DNA of 64,000 nt from Aricia agestis (GCF_905147365.1 NC_056407.1:18149980-18213979); one strand, 5' to 3'; shown: positions 1-13,800, counted from the stretch's first letter. Notes: generated from the sequence alone by a model not told the origin. Translations and numbers: made by a program.

Positions 1-190
1 ACACACCCTATTCCTTAAAGAATTATCGATTTTTTATGTTACACCCTGTATATTACTGGTCAAAGTATGTCACTGAACTCTTCCTAAACGGCTGCGCCGA
101 CTTGAATGTTTTTTTTCATTTGCATTTAGGTAGTGCCTCAGACCATCGCATCGTTTTAGATTTACAAACTAACCCGGCAGATGGCGCTGA

Positions 191-481
191 AAAGTATACA
201 GGGCCTCTATCATGAGCTCTTAAATCCATTCTCTTTACGTCCTTATACTGACTGTATAAGGACGTAAAGTGAATGGATTTAAGAGCTCATAATAGGCCTG
301 CAGGTCAGTAATTGACCTGTATACTTTTGCAGCCCGATTATATTAGGGAGATCGCAGACGCCACAGTTTTTGTGTGATCGAGTCTGCGGCGCACATACAA
401 TCTGCATGGCCGCGCCATGCCGACTGTATGTGTGCCGCAGACTCGATCACACAAAAAGTGTGCTGTCTGCGATCTCCCTAA
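191..481. repeat. Two adjacent foldback repeats upstream of the first exon
   Basis: Foldback 1, 191-328: AAAGTATACAGG..GAGCTCTTAAATCCATTC pairs with its complement. Foldback 2, 344-481: GGGAGATCGCAGAC..GACTCGATCACACAAAAA pairs with its complement. They occupy most of 1-546, where no exon is visible. Confidence 0.75.
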
Positions 482-546
482 TTATGTTGTCCAGTTGGAC
501 AAAATAATATAATGGGCTTATGATTAAATATTTTAAATCTTTACAG

Positions 547-3500
547 GACTCTGTGCAGAGATGATAGAAAGGGACAAGCTATGTGACCACGTCAAAAGCC
601 ACGAGAGCAACAATCACTGTGGCGTATGCTCCTCCCAGCTCAAAGACTGGGAGACGATGCTGTATCACAGAATATCTCATCTGCAAAAACCCAACATTAT
701 TTGTCACATTTGTTTGAAAATTTTTCAACTTCCTATCAGCTTGGAATATCATTACAATGTAAAACATTTTGGTAAGATTGAAGTAAGTTGTTATTTTTTC
801 GCCTTGCAACCTCAAAAGTAAAGTAAAACTACATTGAAGATTCTCGATGTATGTTTGTAATCGTAGTATTTAAATGCAGTGAAAGACGATCCTGTACTAA
901 ATATTTTATAGATACACTTCCAGTAATTTCACCAAATGTTATTTTATTTCTAGGATGCAGCGAAATGTAGAGAGTGCAATATTGACTACAACACGCTCAA
1001 AAGTTTGAAGCAGCACAGAAAAACGGTACATAACGACACTGATAAAACTTATACATGCAAACAGTGCTCTGAATGGTTAGTATTTTCATATTATTGTGTT
1101 TTAAAATTATATTTATCTATTAAATAAGTACCTACTTACTTATAAGTTAAATTATCTTTAGATGCTGTGTAATTTTTTTTTTCAGTTTCCGTAACGAAAA
1201 TGTTCTGCGATATCACAAAAATAAATATCATAATGAAAGTAATGAGACAAAGAACAAAACTTGGCGTTGTAACGAGTGTGATTATACATGTAAATCATAT
1301 TGCTCCTTTAGGGTAAGTAAATGAAAAAAAAACTTTTAGCTTTATTTTTTTATTGGCGACATCAGATTCTGTGTATCCAGGCCCGATCTAAAGGAGCGAA
1401 CCGGGAATTTGCCCAGAGCGACAAAAATGTGGGACGTCAAAATTGTCTTAATCTTCCAACGTAGCTAGTATACTTATGTAGTTATTAGCGACCCGAGTTT
1501 GAGAATTTTACCTTCCCACCTGCTTCAGATTGGAGAGTGGAAATATTTAAATTTATTTAATTTATCTCAACAAATCTAGCTTGTGATTTATATGGTTTTC
1601 TGTATGTAAAGGGCGGCGAAAATTATCCTTGCCCGGAGCTGCTAAAAAGATAGATCGGGCTCTGTGTGTACTATACTTTCGGATATTATTTAGTTCTGTA
1701 CCAAAAGGCAAAAGCATCATACTTTTTACTAGCGGTCGGCATGCGGCTTTCGCAGTGAATACGTTGCGAATACGCCGCGCCGTGGTTGCGCACCGAGGTG
1801 TAGCTAGTTTGGAAAACACAGAACCTCTTACCTCGCTATTAATTATCGTACCATCGAAGAAATTAATTCATAGGCAGTTGACAGACCTACGTCATTTGGT
1901 CGGATTATGTCAACTCGTCATGTGAGTCGTCATCTGTTGGCAGGCTGGGTTTGACAAAATCATGACAAAATGCGACCAAAATGCTACTGCGTATGAATCA
2001 ATGACTTAGGTATGATCATAAAGTTAATATAAGGTGCATTGGGGTAACTTCGGAAGAAAAAAAAAATGGGGATATTCCGAAAATGGCAAATAATTACCAA
2101 ACAGAAAGTAATTTTGAGCTCTGGCTACATTAACCGAGACGCCAATTTAATCACCTCCCCCACTTCCTTTCCCTCGAGCCGTCAGCCGGCAGTGTATGTG
2201 CGCTAAGTTCATTTTTTCGCGCCAAGTGCAATTTTATGATTTTTTTGGGATTTTCGAAATTATCGAAACTACCCCGTATTGTTTTACACAGAAATTAGGT
2301 AAGTTACGTAATATTTTGTTTGTTTTAAAGAAGCTTTGACGTTTTTTGCTTTCCTAAGAATAGGTTATGTTGCTCTAGCTATGATTTTTAATAAACATTC
2401 GAAATAACCCCAGTGGGGTAAATTTGTTAACGAAATTTCCCCAAAATTTTTTTCATAGTATTTTGCAGGGGTGCGCAACATAATATAATATTCCGATTTG
2501 ATGGTCCTAAAATATGGATTGTTCTATTTGTAGGACAAGGTTACTCTTGAATTATATAACTATAATAACCTATCATTATACAAAAAAACAGCTTATTAGG
2601 GTACCGTTTTAGTCGTTTTAGTTCACTAATCAACAAAACTTAATTGACTACGGAACCCTAAAACGCACCCCTAACCAGCTGATTTTCTGTATATTAATAG
2701 GTTAATAGTTCTATCTCTGTTAGCTACCACCTTCGTTGGCTTTTGTATTGTTCTTATTCTATTTATTTCTTTGCTCCAAATGTTGAGGACATCTGCATCC
2801 CCGATGGGGTAATTTCGAAATTTTTTCGGTACAAAACTTAGTTTGGTGTCTTCTATGGCTTGTATGCACAATGTTTTTGTATGGGGTAAAATAGAATAAA
2901 AATAAATATGTGCCTTAAATGTATTTCTACATTAGGTCGTGTTTCGGCTGTTATTCGAAGTTACCCCTTGAGTATTCGAAATTACCCATGAAAAGAAGAA
3001 ATAGGGTTATATTTTAAAGGGGTAGTTATATCAGAATCCGTAAATACTTTTGAACTAAAAAATATACAATTCACATGGAAATATGTTTATTATAACTAAA
3101 ATGTTACAGTTATAGGTAACAATATATACAAATTCGTCTTCTAAACTTGAAACAATGACACAATATACTCACTCTTCCAAAAACTTTACGAGATTGCCCC
3201 AATGCACCTTACCTAGCGGAATAGAGCAATAATCTCGAGCTGTCAAACGTAACCGAAATAGGTTTCATCTGTGTGTAAAAATATGTGTACGTATACACTT
3301 ACACAAGCATGATTGATCATGATTTCTATGAGATTAAATTGTCAACTTGCGGCACGTGCCGACTGGACGTGGGACCACGCAGTGTTACTGATAGTGACAC
3401 CTCTCTTGCTCACCTTTGTTTCTCTATTCCGCTAGGACTAGGTATATTAACTTCATGCTTAAGAAACAGGTATGAATCAACTTCTTAGTACGTTCCGTGT

Positions 3501-5999
3501 CCGCATCGGTTTCGCGGCGGGTTCGTTGCACGTCAAGCTGCTCGCCAACCGCTAGCACGATAAGGCACACAGCACAAGACGGAGACAATCACAATTTACT
3601 ATTTACTCATTCAACTCCCACTAGTTTCATTACATTTTTATTGCAATCACCGAGCAATATTATCTTATTTATTTTCACAGAAACACAGACTTCGGGCTCA
3701 CACACCTAACATGGTGTGCTGTAAGTTTTGCGAGGCCCTGTTCAAAGACGAGAGCGGCCTCCAGCGTCACAAGTGCAAGTACAGCGCTCCGGCCGTCTGC
3801 CCCGTGTGTGGCGTTGTGATCAAAGTGCCGATACAGGTATGGAGTTTTTTAATTCGATATTAGTTTATCAAATATTTTGAATTTTGCATACATCTGTACA
3901 TGATTATACGAAACTTTATGACGCAAACTACATTTAATATTTATCCGGAATGAAAAGTATCCTATGTCCTTTCCCGGGACTCAAAGTGAAATCTCCATAC
4001 GAAACAGAAAAATCGGTTCGGCGGTTTCGGCGTGAAGAGGTAAAAGACAGACAGACATAGGTAATAAAATATGAAAATATGCATATTTTTAAAAATAAAA
4101 TCTTGTAGCTGTTTTAGAGAACTAAAAAGCCTGCGCCTCCCCTTCTTAAAGATCTTAAAGTTGTCGGCCTGTACTTATTTGTTGCTAATTTATTATAGAT
4201 GAGGCGACATCTAGCGTCGCATTCCGACGAGCGTAAACACAAGTGCGACCGCTGCGACGTCGCGTACAAGTCGCGCGGCGCGCTGCGGGTGCACATGAAC
4301 AAGCACGACGGTATCCGCGCACACAAGTGCGAGTACTGCCCCGCTGCCTTCTGGGGACATTCCGCGCTTATTAAACACCGCAGATTACATACTGGTAGGA
4401 CATCAGTCATTTTTACCGACTTCCAAAAAGGAGGAGGTTATACGTTCCGCTGTATGTTCAACGATAACTCAGCTATTTGTGATCCGATTTTCAAAATTCT
4501 TTTTGTGTTGTATAGGGTTTAACTCGAATTTGGTACCATGTTCACAACAGTGGTGATCTGATGATGGGATCCTAGAGGAATCGAGGGGAATCTTTGAAAT
4601 TTGTATGGACACATATAGTGATTTCAATTTTTTCTGAAGCAAAGTAAATGCTACCAAAAAGTAAGATTTCGCATCAGGTTATACCCTGGATCCGAAGGTA
4701 CCCAACAGAACTTTTGAATCCTTATAGATACAGGTTCGGGGATTTCGGCGTTGTTTAAACAACTTAAAGCATAAGCCAACACATCAATTTATTTGACCAT
4801 CATCATCAAAATCATAATTATGCCATGGGTCATCACATTATGACACAATTATTGATGCTTTTCGTGATATTTTGCATTGAAGCAGATGTTTTCGATGATT
4901 ATTTTGCTGTTTGTGGACCGATTTTCAAAATTCTTGTGTTGTTGTATAGGATATAATCTTGATTTTGTATAATAATTACGAAAGTGGTGAGCTGATGATG
5001 GGATCTATGAGCAATCGAGGGAAATCCTTGAAATTTATCAAAAGACTCATAGTGCTTAAAATGTTGTTTCTAGTAACTTAAACATATGTTTCGAATAAGA
5101 GAAAGTTCATACGAAGGTGTCTCTTGGCCCAAAGGCACTGAACAGAACTCCTGAACCTTTAAAGTTAAAAGTTTTTAAATTGCAGCATCGCTTAGATAAC
5201 TGCAAGCATTTACCACAATTTCGCTTAGAGTAACATAATGTGAATATTTAACATTCGTAGTGGTTATTTACGCATAAAGCCTTATCTTGTAGATAACTAA
5301 AAAGAGTGAAATTATTATTTTTAACAAAAAATTAAAACCAATGTCTAAATCTCAACTATTTCTGTACATACTACAGTCTTCATTACTTTGAAGTCGGTAC
5401 CAGTACCAAAAGCTTCAGATATTCTGACATTGACTGAACTCACGATAAAATTAGCTGGTACCGACTTCAAATAATGAAGACTGTAGTATGTAGGTACAGA
5501 AATAGTTGAGATTTAGACGAATTCTGAAAAAGGCACTATTATAGAGTAAGAGTTATTTAATACATTTTAGTTCATATTATTATTGTTTTTACCTTGGAAG
5601 TCGGTTTTAATTTTTTGTTAAAAATAATAATATTTGATTACATACTGGTAGGACAGACTATTTAAACACGTCGAGCTTGGTGAAAGAAAGATATAGGAAG
5701 ATTTTTTTTTCCATGATAAGGTAAAATACCTTTCCATCATTCTTCAGACGGCGCCCCGCAAGCCGTAGAGAATTTATAACAGTGGCTGGACACTTTTTGC
5801 TAACTCAAAATAATAAATATTGACTTAAAACTGTCTTTGCGTGAAACAAATTTAACTATTTTCAGGTGAGAAGCCGTATGTTTGCAAGGTATGTAGCAAA
5901 GGTTTCATATCCAACCATAACCTCAAAGTCCACATGAAGGTACATGGTATACACAATCTAATAAAGAAAAAAGATGCCGGAGAGGATTCTATAGAATAA
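547..5999 (+). CDS. Multi-C2H2 zinc-finger protein, 3' part (gene starts before the window)
   Basis: Likely a DNA-binding nuclear regulator. Six exons splice in phase: 547-782, 954-1075, 1186-1312, 3681-3836, 4199-4394 and 5866-5999 (TAA 5997-5999), giving 322 in-window residues. About eleven fingers are visible, from an H-x3-H half finger in the first exon through YTCKQCSECF, YKSRGALRVHMNKH and the canonical H-T-G-E-K-P linker to VCKVCSKGF at the end. One finger is C2HC-like (LFKDESGLQRHKC). Exon order, phases and two exon lengths (156 and 196 nt) are identical to the complete gene at 7871-14904, so this is its tandem paralogue. The ZAD and linker exons must lie left of position 1. The exon 1 donor was set at 782|GTAAGT, not the closer GT at 772, because only the former keeps the frame and matches the paralogue's length. 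A poly(A) signal AATAAA lies at 6074-6079. Targets are unknown. Confidence 0.88.
1849..2015. mobile_element. MITE, CATCGAAGAAATTAATTCAT family, copy 1
   Basis: Imperfect inverted ends. The inner GACAGACCTACGTCATTTGG and GGGTTTGAC blocks match 58302-58462. It abuts the split MITE at 2017. Confidence 0.55.
2017..3457. mobile_element. MITE copy 1 (CATARAGTTAATATACCTAG termini), split by an insertion
   Basis: The left tip (CATAAAGTTAATATA, 2017-2031) and the body (CCTAGCGGAATAGAG..., 3212-3457) are separated by the 1.18-kb element 2032-3209. The intact copy at 19039-19331 shows the uninterrupted sequence, which proves the nesting. The element lies in an intron of the first zinc-finger gene. Confidence 0.85.
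2032..3209. mobile_element. 1.18-kb TA-flanked element with subterminal TTCGAAATTACCCC repeats
   Basis: The termini are AGGTGCATTGGGG and its complement, and the TA duplication is at 2030-2031 and 3210-3211. Inside, variants of TTCGAARTTACCCC or its complement GGGGTAAYTTCGAA recur at about 2042, 2262, 2400, 2440, 2815, 2955 and 2975 in both orientations, a pattern expected of repeated transposase-binding sites. No transposase ORF is visible. Confidence 0.8.
3930..4065. repeat. Helitron-like fragment in a zinc-finger gene intron
   Basis: AAAAGTATCCTATGTCCTTT, CGGTTTCGGCGTGAAGAGG and GACAGACAGACATAGG match, in reverse, the core of 8450-8657. The ends are decayed. Confidence 0.5.
4415..5300. 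repeat. ACCGACTTCCAAAAAGGAGG interspersed repeat, intronic
   Basis: Starts ACCGACTTCCAAAAAGGAGG. The segment AATTCTTTTTGTGTTGTATA...GTGGTGATCTGATGATGGGA (about 4490-4570) recurs in diverged form at 4920-5000. Related blocks are at 36547, 54000-54400 and 56350. Confidence 0.5.
5306..5636. repeat. Foldback repeat related to 59332-59752
   Basis: TCTCAACTATTTCTGTACAT..CTTCATTACTTTGAAGTCGG pairs with its complement downstream. The outer AAATTATTATTTTTAACAAA is also inverted. The left arm is shorter than in the 59-kb copy. Confidence 0.65.
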
Positions 6000-6412
6000 A
6001 TAATGTGCAACAAAGTAACATAAGTAGTGCAATTGACTTTCCAGATTCTGTATAAAAAGTCGCTTAATTTGTGAATAAACGATTTAAATATATTTTTTAT
6101 TTTATTATACATGCCTATTTTAGCGACTCCGCCAGCTCACTTATGCCGCTTTTCGCGAAAAAGCGGCTGCTAGTGCTAGATTTGTTTGTAACTACGTCAA
6201 GTGTCTCAACACTCAATAAAGTTACGAGGCGAAAAGACTCGAGTCTAGCCAGATGTTCCTTTAGCAGGCCCCTAGACTCTAGGGGCCCGGTTAGTATATT
6301 TTCATCTTTGTCTATCATACGCATTTATCGCAAGACTACGCCAGAGGACACTACGCAGCACGGCAGCTGCGATGCTTCGCGAGTCGCGAGTGAGTAGTGA
6401 CTCGCGACAAAG

Positions 6413-6605
6413 TATAGTCTGTCAAAAAAGTAAAGAAATTAAAAAGTGGCAACATCGTAGTGTCATCCCTTTCAAATCAATCTAAAAGGGCCCATTCACG
6501 GCAGGACTGCACGGCAGTCCTGCAGTGAATGGGCCTCTTAAGAAAAAAGGGATGACACTACGATGTTGCCACTTTTTAATTTCTTCACTTTTTTGATAGA
6601 CTATA
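6413..6605. repeat. Foldback MITE with a second palindrome at its centre
   Basis: Outer arms GTCTGTCAAAAAAGTAAAGA..GTGGCAACATCGTAGTGTCA are perfect or near-perfect complements. The centre AGGCCCATTCAC..GCAGGACTG is a separate nested palindrome. Partial relatives at 7141-7180 and 24708-24750. Lies between the two zinc-finger genes. Confidence 0.7.
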
Positions 6606-7870
6606 CATCACAGAGTACCTTTTTATATATAGGAAAAGTACATACAAACGTCTGTTCCGTGGAATGTGAACTGACGTCCGTTAATATTAGTGTTGTTCGT
6701 GTCGTTTTCCAATATACATTGCGCATGCGCAAAGTTAAAAATTAGTGTCAGTGTGAGTGTCATGTTCTAAATTTTGACAGAAATTGTTAGAACATGACAC
6801 TCCATTATGAAGTTGACAGTCAGCTGCCAAACTACGAAAAAATGAAACAGAATGAAACGAACGCGGCTTTTACATTGACTTTTATAAGTGGACGCGGCAT
6901 AATGGTTTCTACCAAATCAAAATACTGTGGCCAGTCCGCCATTTTATGTTCCGGTTCTCCGAGGTACATAAACTGTCAAAGTGTCGTATTATAGGGATGT
7001 CGAAATTGAAAGAAAATATCGATATATCGATACATGGATATTTGAAAAAATATCAATATCGGTCTCGATATATCGCGAAAAAAATATCGATATATCGGTC
7101 AAATTTTTCGACCTATTTGCTTTTTTTAAAATTAATTTATAGTCCGTCAAAAAAGTGAAGAAATTTAAAAAAGTTTGTCCTTGGATCGGTACGTTTATAT
7201 TTTTACTAAAATGTTTGTTATTTTACCGATGCATGATGGCTTGACTTCGTATGTGCTAATTTAGTTAATAATTAGACAATAAATAAGATTTGTGATAGAA
7301 TAGAATATAGCATGACTTGATTTTCGATATTTAATCAACATAGAAATTAGTAGATTTGACGTTTAGTGATGTACTTTTTTATCGAATTTAAAAAGTATAA
7401 GGTGAAGAATCTGATCATTTATTTAACTGATCAGATTCTTCACTGACTTACTCACTTATAACATCTTACTTATCGATATCCTCGACAAATATCAACCGAG
7501 TGTCCCATCACTATAGACCGCAATGTTTAGTTCTTGGCAATATGGCGCCGGCCACCCTTTTTTTCAGTTATGTCGCTTCCATCTGTTTCCTTATTCATTG
7601 GGCTTTTATAAGTAACTTTTACTGTCTACGTTAAGTAAACATTATTAAAAAAAATACCTGACAGTTGACATTGACGATTGACAGTTGACACTTGACAGCG
7701 ACGGTGTTTACCATGGAGGTGTTTACAAAATACAAAAACCAAAATAAATAATATTATTACGATTTACGACTCGGTTTTTTCTTAGATAAAGAGTAAATTA
7801 ATACTATATTGCCAAAATACCTAAGTGTACATTTTAATTCTTATTAAAAAACTTTGTTTGGAAGTAAATT
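6606..7870. other. Intergenic region upstream of the ZAD zinc-finger gene
   Basis: No gene is recognised. It contains repeated CGATATATCGATA-like strings (7015-7105), a small palindrome GAAGAATCTGATCA (7391-7444), and TTGACAGT/TTGACATTGACG repeats (7663-7700) just upstream of the start codon. A promoter must lie here but no confident core motif is seen. Confidence 0.4.
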
Positions 7871-10800
7871 ATGCAGTGTCGAGCTTGTTTAAAAACAAAC
7901 TGTAAAAATGCGACGAAACTCGATGAATTTAATGTTAAGAGTTTTAATCTCATCACGAATTTAAATGTAATATTGAATTTATTATTTTCTATATTGTGAG
8001 TATGTGCATTACTATACAATTATTCATTTACAGATACATTCAGGCGACGGTATGCCTCAACAGCTCTGTGCAAAATGTACAAAAGACCTAAAAGTTTGTA
8101 TTGCGTTTAGAGAAAAGTGTATTTCTTCCAATTCTGTTTTATCGCAAGTAGTATTTCACAAAGTAAGTAATTATTTAATATATCTGAATTTATATATATA
8201 GGTACACATCTGAAACATTATTGTAATGGCATCAAAAACAATATTATTTTCAGAAATTAAAACCGGATGAAATTAAAGAAGAGGACCTTGAAAGTAACAT
8301 TGATGCCCAAAATGTATTGGTAAGTTACATTTTGATCTATCAACACTATTCTTTAGTCTAAACACTGCAGTTTTTATTTGAGACCAGTGAAAAATGCTGA
8401 ATTTTATCAGTAAGTAAGTAAAAGTAAATCTTTTTATGGATCTATTTAATCCATACTAATAATATATATGCGAAAGTGTGTCTGTCTGTCTGTCTGTTAC
8501 CTCTTCACGCCCAAACCGCTAAACCGATTTTGCTGAAATTTGGCGTGGATATACTAGAGTCTTGGGAAAGAACATAGATACTTTTTATCCCGGAAAAATG
8601 TACGGTTCCCGCGCGATAAACGAGTTTTGGCGCAACGGAGTTGTGGGCGTCATCTAGTATTTTACATAAACCTTATATGTTTTGTAACAGAAAACAGAGA
8701 TACTTATTGTGAAGACAGAGGAAAGCAGCAAAGTAGAATTTTTGAAAGAAGAATCACTGTCTAGTGAGGACCAGTTTGATGACAGTTTTCAAACTTATGT
8801 AGGTGAGAACTGAAACCCTATTGCATATTTATACGTACAAACTCATAAATTAATTATTGGCCTTGTTTTGCTTTCATGCCAGCAATCAACCAATTCACCT
8901 ATGTCCATTCTGCATACTATTTACTTCATCTATCTTTGTGGTTTATAGAATACATTTTAAGTTTTGTATGTATTTCATAGGTATATAAAATTATTATTAT
9001 TATTATTATTATTATTATCAGCCTACAGTGTCCCACTGCTGGGCAAAGGCCTCCCCTCTCTCTATAAAATAAATAAAATAAAAAAAATATCAAAAAATCA
9101 AATAATGTTTTATTTTCATAAATGATGAAGTGTACATTCAGTCTGAAAATGTTTTGTTTTAGATGATAAATATAATTTATATAGTAAGAAAAATAAAAGA
9201 AAATTAAAAAGAGAAAAAGTTGACCACTCCAAAAAGAAAAAGGGAACTACAGGGGAAGCACAAATATTATATTATGATAGTAAAAAACATGAATGTGGTA
9301 AGAAAATTCATGAATTACTTAAAATTATTTTTATGGTATATATATGTATTAGTCTGTGTAAAATGTAAATATATTAATAAGGGCTAAAATTAAAATTCTG
9401 CCTTTTTGGTGAGAGAAAGGCATAGGTTCTGGACATTTTCATAATCTTTTGAGGCCTTGTCTTAGTAATATTTTTAAACTTGTTTATTTTTACGTTAATT
9501 CTTTTATAGGCTTATGCTTGGAGTACCTTGATGAAGACAGTTTGTTTGAACATGTAAGCAGCCATGAGCAGAGTAACTACTGTCAAATATGCTCCAAACA
9601 TTTTGCATCATGGCCAAAACTACTGGTACACCGAGCAGAACACTTAACAGGGCAGACATTCGCTTGCCATATCTGTTTAAAGCGGTTTCGCCTAACCCTG
9701 TCATTGCAGAACCATTACAACGTCAAACATTTGAATAACACTCTTGTGAGTACTTTCCCGTTTGGGAAATATATTTCCATTGTATTTATGCTGTTTACCA
9801 CAAATACGAAGATGACCCATCTTAAGTGTGTCATAATAATTTTAATTGTGCTTAAAGTAAGGTTGCTAAGATAATGCTTAAAAGGTTAATGGTAAATACT
9901 GTGACAGCATTATACGTTTTGGCACAGTTGAAATGAATGGCGTAACTATAGGGTGGCTGGGCTGGCAAAATGCCACGGGCCAACCCAAAATTCTCACCTC
10001 ACGGCCGGGGCCAGGCCCAAGAGGCCGAGCTTTATGCAATATTTTTGTATCCATCATTCATCCAAAGTTCTAACACTTTAATCTATACTAATATTATAAA
10101 GCGGAAGAGTTTGTTTGTTTGTTTAAACGCGCTAATCTCAGGAACTACTGGTCCGATTTGAAAAAATTTTTCAGTGTTAGATAGCCCATTTATTGAGGAA
10201 GGCTATAGGCTATATGCTTATTATCTTTAGAACTACTAGAGCAATTTTATGTTATTTGGCACACATGAAGAATAGACCATGTGAAGGGACTTAGGCTATT
10301 TTTTGAGGAAAAATGTACGGTTTCCGTGTAATTCCTAAATTACGCGGGCGAAGCCGCGCGGAACATCTAGTCATTGATAAACTAATAAGTGTTTTATTTA
10401 TTCATAATGCATTAAGTACATACTTTATATTTCAGAATTTATTACAATGTTCGGATTGTGACAAGGTCTACGACTCTGTAAAGAAACTACAAAAGCATAT
10501 TTGGGCATATCATGGCAGTAAGACTTTCAAGTGTGACAAATGTTCCTTGGAGTAAGTTTTTTTTATTTATTTCAGGGAAATTAATGAATTACAAATGATC
10601 TCATCCTAAGTTTTTGTTTATGCGACTTTGCCTCTTTATTTGAATTTTTTTCAAATAGAGGCAAAATCGAGTTATAAACCACATTGTTTTAAATTCAATT
10701 TACACAAAAGTTGCAATAGTGAACTAGGATAAAATAAAGATTTATGATTGCTACTAAAAAGTACAAATTTTGCCTGTTTATGTGAATCTGTTTGATTTTA

Positions 10801-13800
10801 TAATTGAATCAAACTCAAAACTCAAACTCAATTTCTCAAATTATTCAGAATAAATTTTTGCAAATGTTCTCTGAAAGTCTACATGATGCCTACCACCGGT
10901 AAAAATCCTTTTTTACCCTTAGTGCAAATACTAGGTAAATACACAGTATATTTTCAGGTTTCCACACAAGCAGTTATATAACTATCACAGACAAAGAAAA
11001 CATGCAGAGCGAACCATGTTGTACTGCGATCAGTGCGATTATAAGAATGTATTTTCTAGGAACTTAAAGGTACATTATTCTTCTACGAAATCTCCCAAAA
11101 GGTAGATAAATTAAGTTGCGATTTAGGTATTTTATATTTATCGCATTTTTTATATTATAATACACTGTATCGCTGGTTTATCGAGTTATGGATAATTTTC
11201 AATTTTTCCTTACTTTGCTAAAAGACCCATATTTTGAGTCTTAAAACGAAATATTCAGAATATTTATGTTATTAACTTTTAAGTAAAAGTGCAAACTCCT
11301 AATGAGCGGGAGCCCTAAAAGTAACGAAATTTACTTACTGGCATATTTAATAAATAAAACGATATATATTAGATGGAAAGCCCATAGACAACTTAAATTT
11401 ACGAGCAAAATGTATAAATTTAAGAGTTCCTTACTTAGTTTTAGTTTACCAGGTTTAGACCCAATTTCACCAACCTCTGTTTGTTAAATCCTAACAAGGC
11501 ATTACTTAACGGACCTTGGAAAATTAAACAGACTGTTTACATTTTTACTATGGGACATAAGTACAAAATACTTATGTCCCATAGTAAAAATTTAACAGCG
11601 GATTAGTAAATGCAACGTTAAGTGAACAACGAGTGAATAACATTCAATTCGTTCGTTCTTGTTATAAGGCGACGAAATTGCAATGAGTTTCATCAAGACC
11701 CAGTTTCATCAAGCAATGTTAAATAAATAATGGCTTGGTAAATCAGTTAACATTGCATTTACTAATCCGCTGTTACATTTTTGCTGTGGAAAATAAGTAT
11801 TTTAACAGTCTGTTTAATTTTCCAAGGTCCGTTAAGTAATGCCTTGTTAGGATTTAACAAACAGAGGTTGGTGAAATTGGGTCTTATCCTATCAGCAGAA
11901 CAATAATGTGTACATACAGCCACGAACTTTCCTGTATCATGTAAATTAAAATGAAACTTATGTAATTTGAGCAAATAAAAATAACATTGACTTAAATATA
12001 ACTTTATTTAAGAGTTCGGAGTTCCAATTAACAAAGTGGACAGTCTGTCAATAAAGAGTAGGTGCAGTACAAAATTTTCTTAACGTAAGCATGCTCAAAA
12101 GGTGGTTTTTCTCTTTGTATTTCCACAGAGAATGCTTATATATACACTTGAAGTATACCTTGCACATTTTTATCTCTATTGTGATTTCAAAATTGTATAC
12201 AGCGTCTACATTTATTTGACAAGCTATTACTTAATTACTTAAAATATTATACGTGTAATTTTCAGCTGCACGCGCTCCGCATGCACACTGCGGGGCGCGT
12301 GTCGTGCGCGTCGTGCGGCGCGGCGCTCGCGGACGGCGCGGCGCTCGCCCGCCACCGCTGCACGCCGCGCCCGCACAACGTCTGCCCCGTCTGCGGGAAG
12401 ATACTCACCAGGAACTCCAGGGTATATCACGCTATTAGTGCTATAAGTTATAACTCACCGGGAAGCCATCGCGACGAAGTCAGTGACGTTACCGTGGTAA
12501 TGTCCAAGCAACGTCTGGCGCCTCTAGGTCGCCGCAAAGCGGTGTTTTTCAAAACAGCGCTTTGCGGCGAGGAGGAGGTAACATGGTAAAGTCACTAGCT
12601 ATGTCGCGATGGCGTTCCGGTGAGCTGTAGCTCTTATTGTCACTGAACTCCTAAACGACTGGACTGGTTTTAATGAATTCTTTGTATGCATTTTGGGGCG
12701 CTTCAGATGGTTTAGATCATTCAGATTCAGAAATATCATGCAGGGCAACGTCTATCGCGTCTGCTAGTGACAAATTCACAACGTCTATTGAGACGTTATA
12801 GTTATGCAATGTTTTATCTTTATTTATTACTAGTCATTCCGAGTGGCTTCGCCCGCATAAATTAGTACTGACAAATTAGCCCAAAAATAGCCTATGATTC
12901 TTCACACGTGATCATTTTTTTTTTAATTATTGTATCGTGTTTCTTCGCTCCCCCATAAGGCTGCGTTTCCACTGGAGCCGAGCGAAGCTGCGTTATGAAG
13001 AATGTGTTTTGAACCAATAGAAACGCTTCACTTGCCTGGCCACGTTCAGCCAACGATTTTATTGGTCCTTGTAAAACACATTCCCCGCAACGCAGCTTAG
13101 CTTATTCTCTGGTGGAAACGCAGCCTTAGTCATACTCATAGCGTGATATACTGTAGCCTTCCTTGATAAAAGACCTATCTAACACTGAAAAATATTTTAA
13201 ATTTGATCAGTAGTTAGAATAGGAAAATGCCAGCAATTAACTTTGCACAAATAAGCAAATGTCAGTGCCACACTTGGTGAATTTGCGTATTTGATCACGT
13301 TTTTTTTTTTAACACAAGAAGGGGGCAAACGAGCAAACGGGTCCCCTGATGGAAAGCAACTTCCGTCGCCCATGGACACTCGCAGCATCAGAAGAGCTGC
13401 AGGTGCGTTGCCGGCCTTTTAAGAGGGAATAGGGTAATAGGGGAGGGTAGGGATGGGAAGGGAAGGGAATAGGGGAGGATAGGGAAGGGAATTGGGCCTC
13501 CGGTAAACTCACTCACTCGGCGAAACACAGCGCAAGCGCTGTTTCACGCCGGTTTTCTGTGAGAACGTGGTATTTCTCCGGTCGAGCCGGCCCATTCGTG
13601 CCGAAGCATGGCTCTTCCACATATGTCTGGCGCCCGTTCAAACAAACGAAGAAACTTTTTAGATTTATAATATTAGTATAGATACTACTCATGTAACGTA
13701 CCTAACGTTACGAAATACGCACACATTTTGTTGGTTGTGAAAGTGTATGTAGACCTTTATTTTGGCTAATTATTCCCAGCTGGCCAACCACCTCAAAACG

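Noticed and set aside
772..773. GT at 772 as the donor of the first zinc-finger exon
   Set aside because: Leaves an extra base and a stop in the next exon; the GT at 783 keeps phase and matches the paralogue.
7967..7995. Longer first ZAD exon ending at the GTGAGT near 7996
   Set aside because: Phase would be 2 while the next exon needs phase 0; the AAT|GTAATA donor at 7966 fits.
8460..8510. CRISPR-like CTGT repeats
   Set aside because: A simple tetranucleotide microsatellite inside a Helitron; no repeat-spacer structure, and the genome is eukaryotic.
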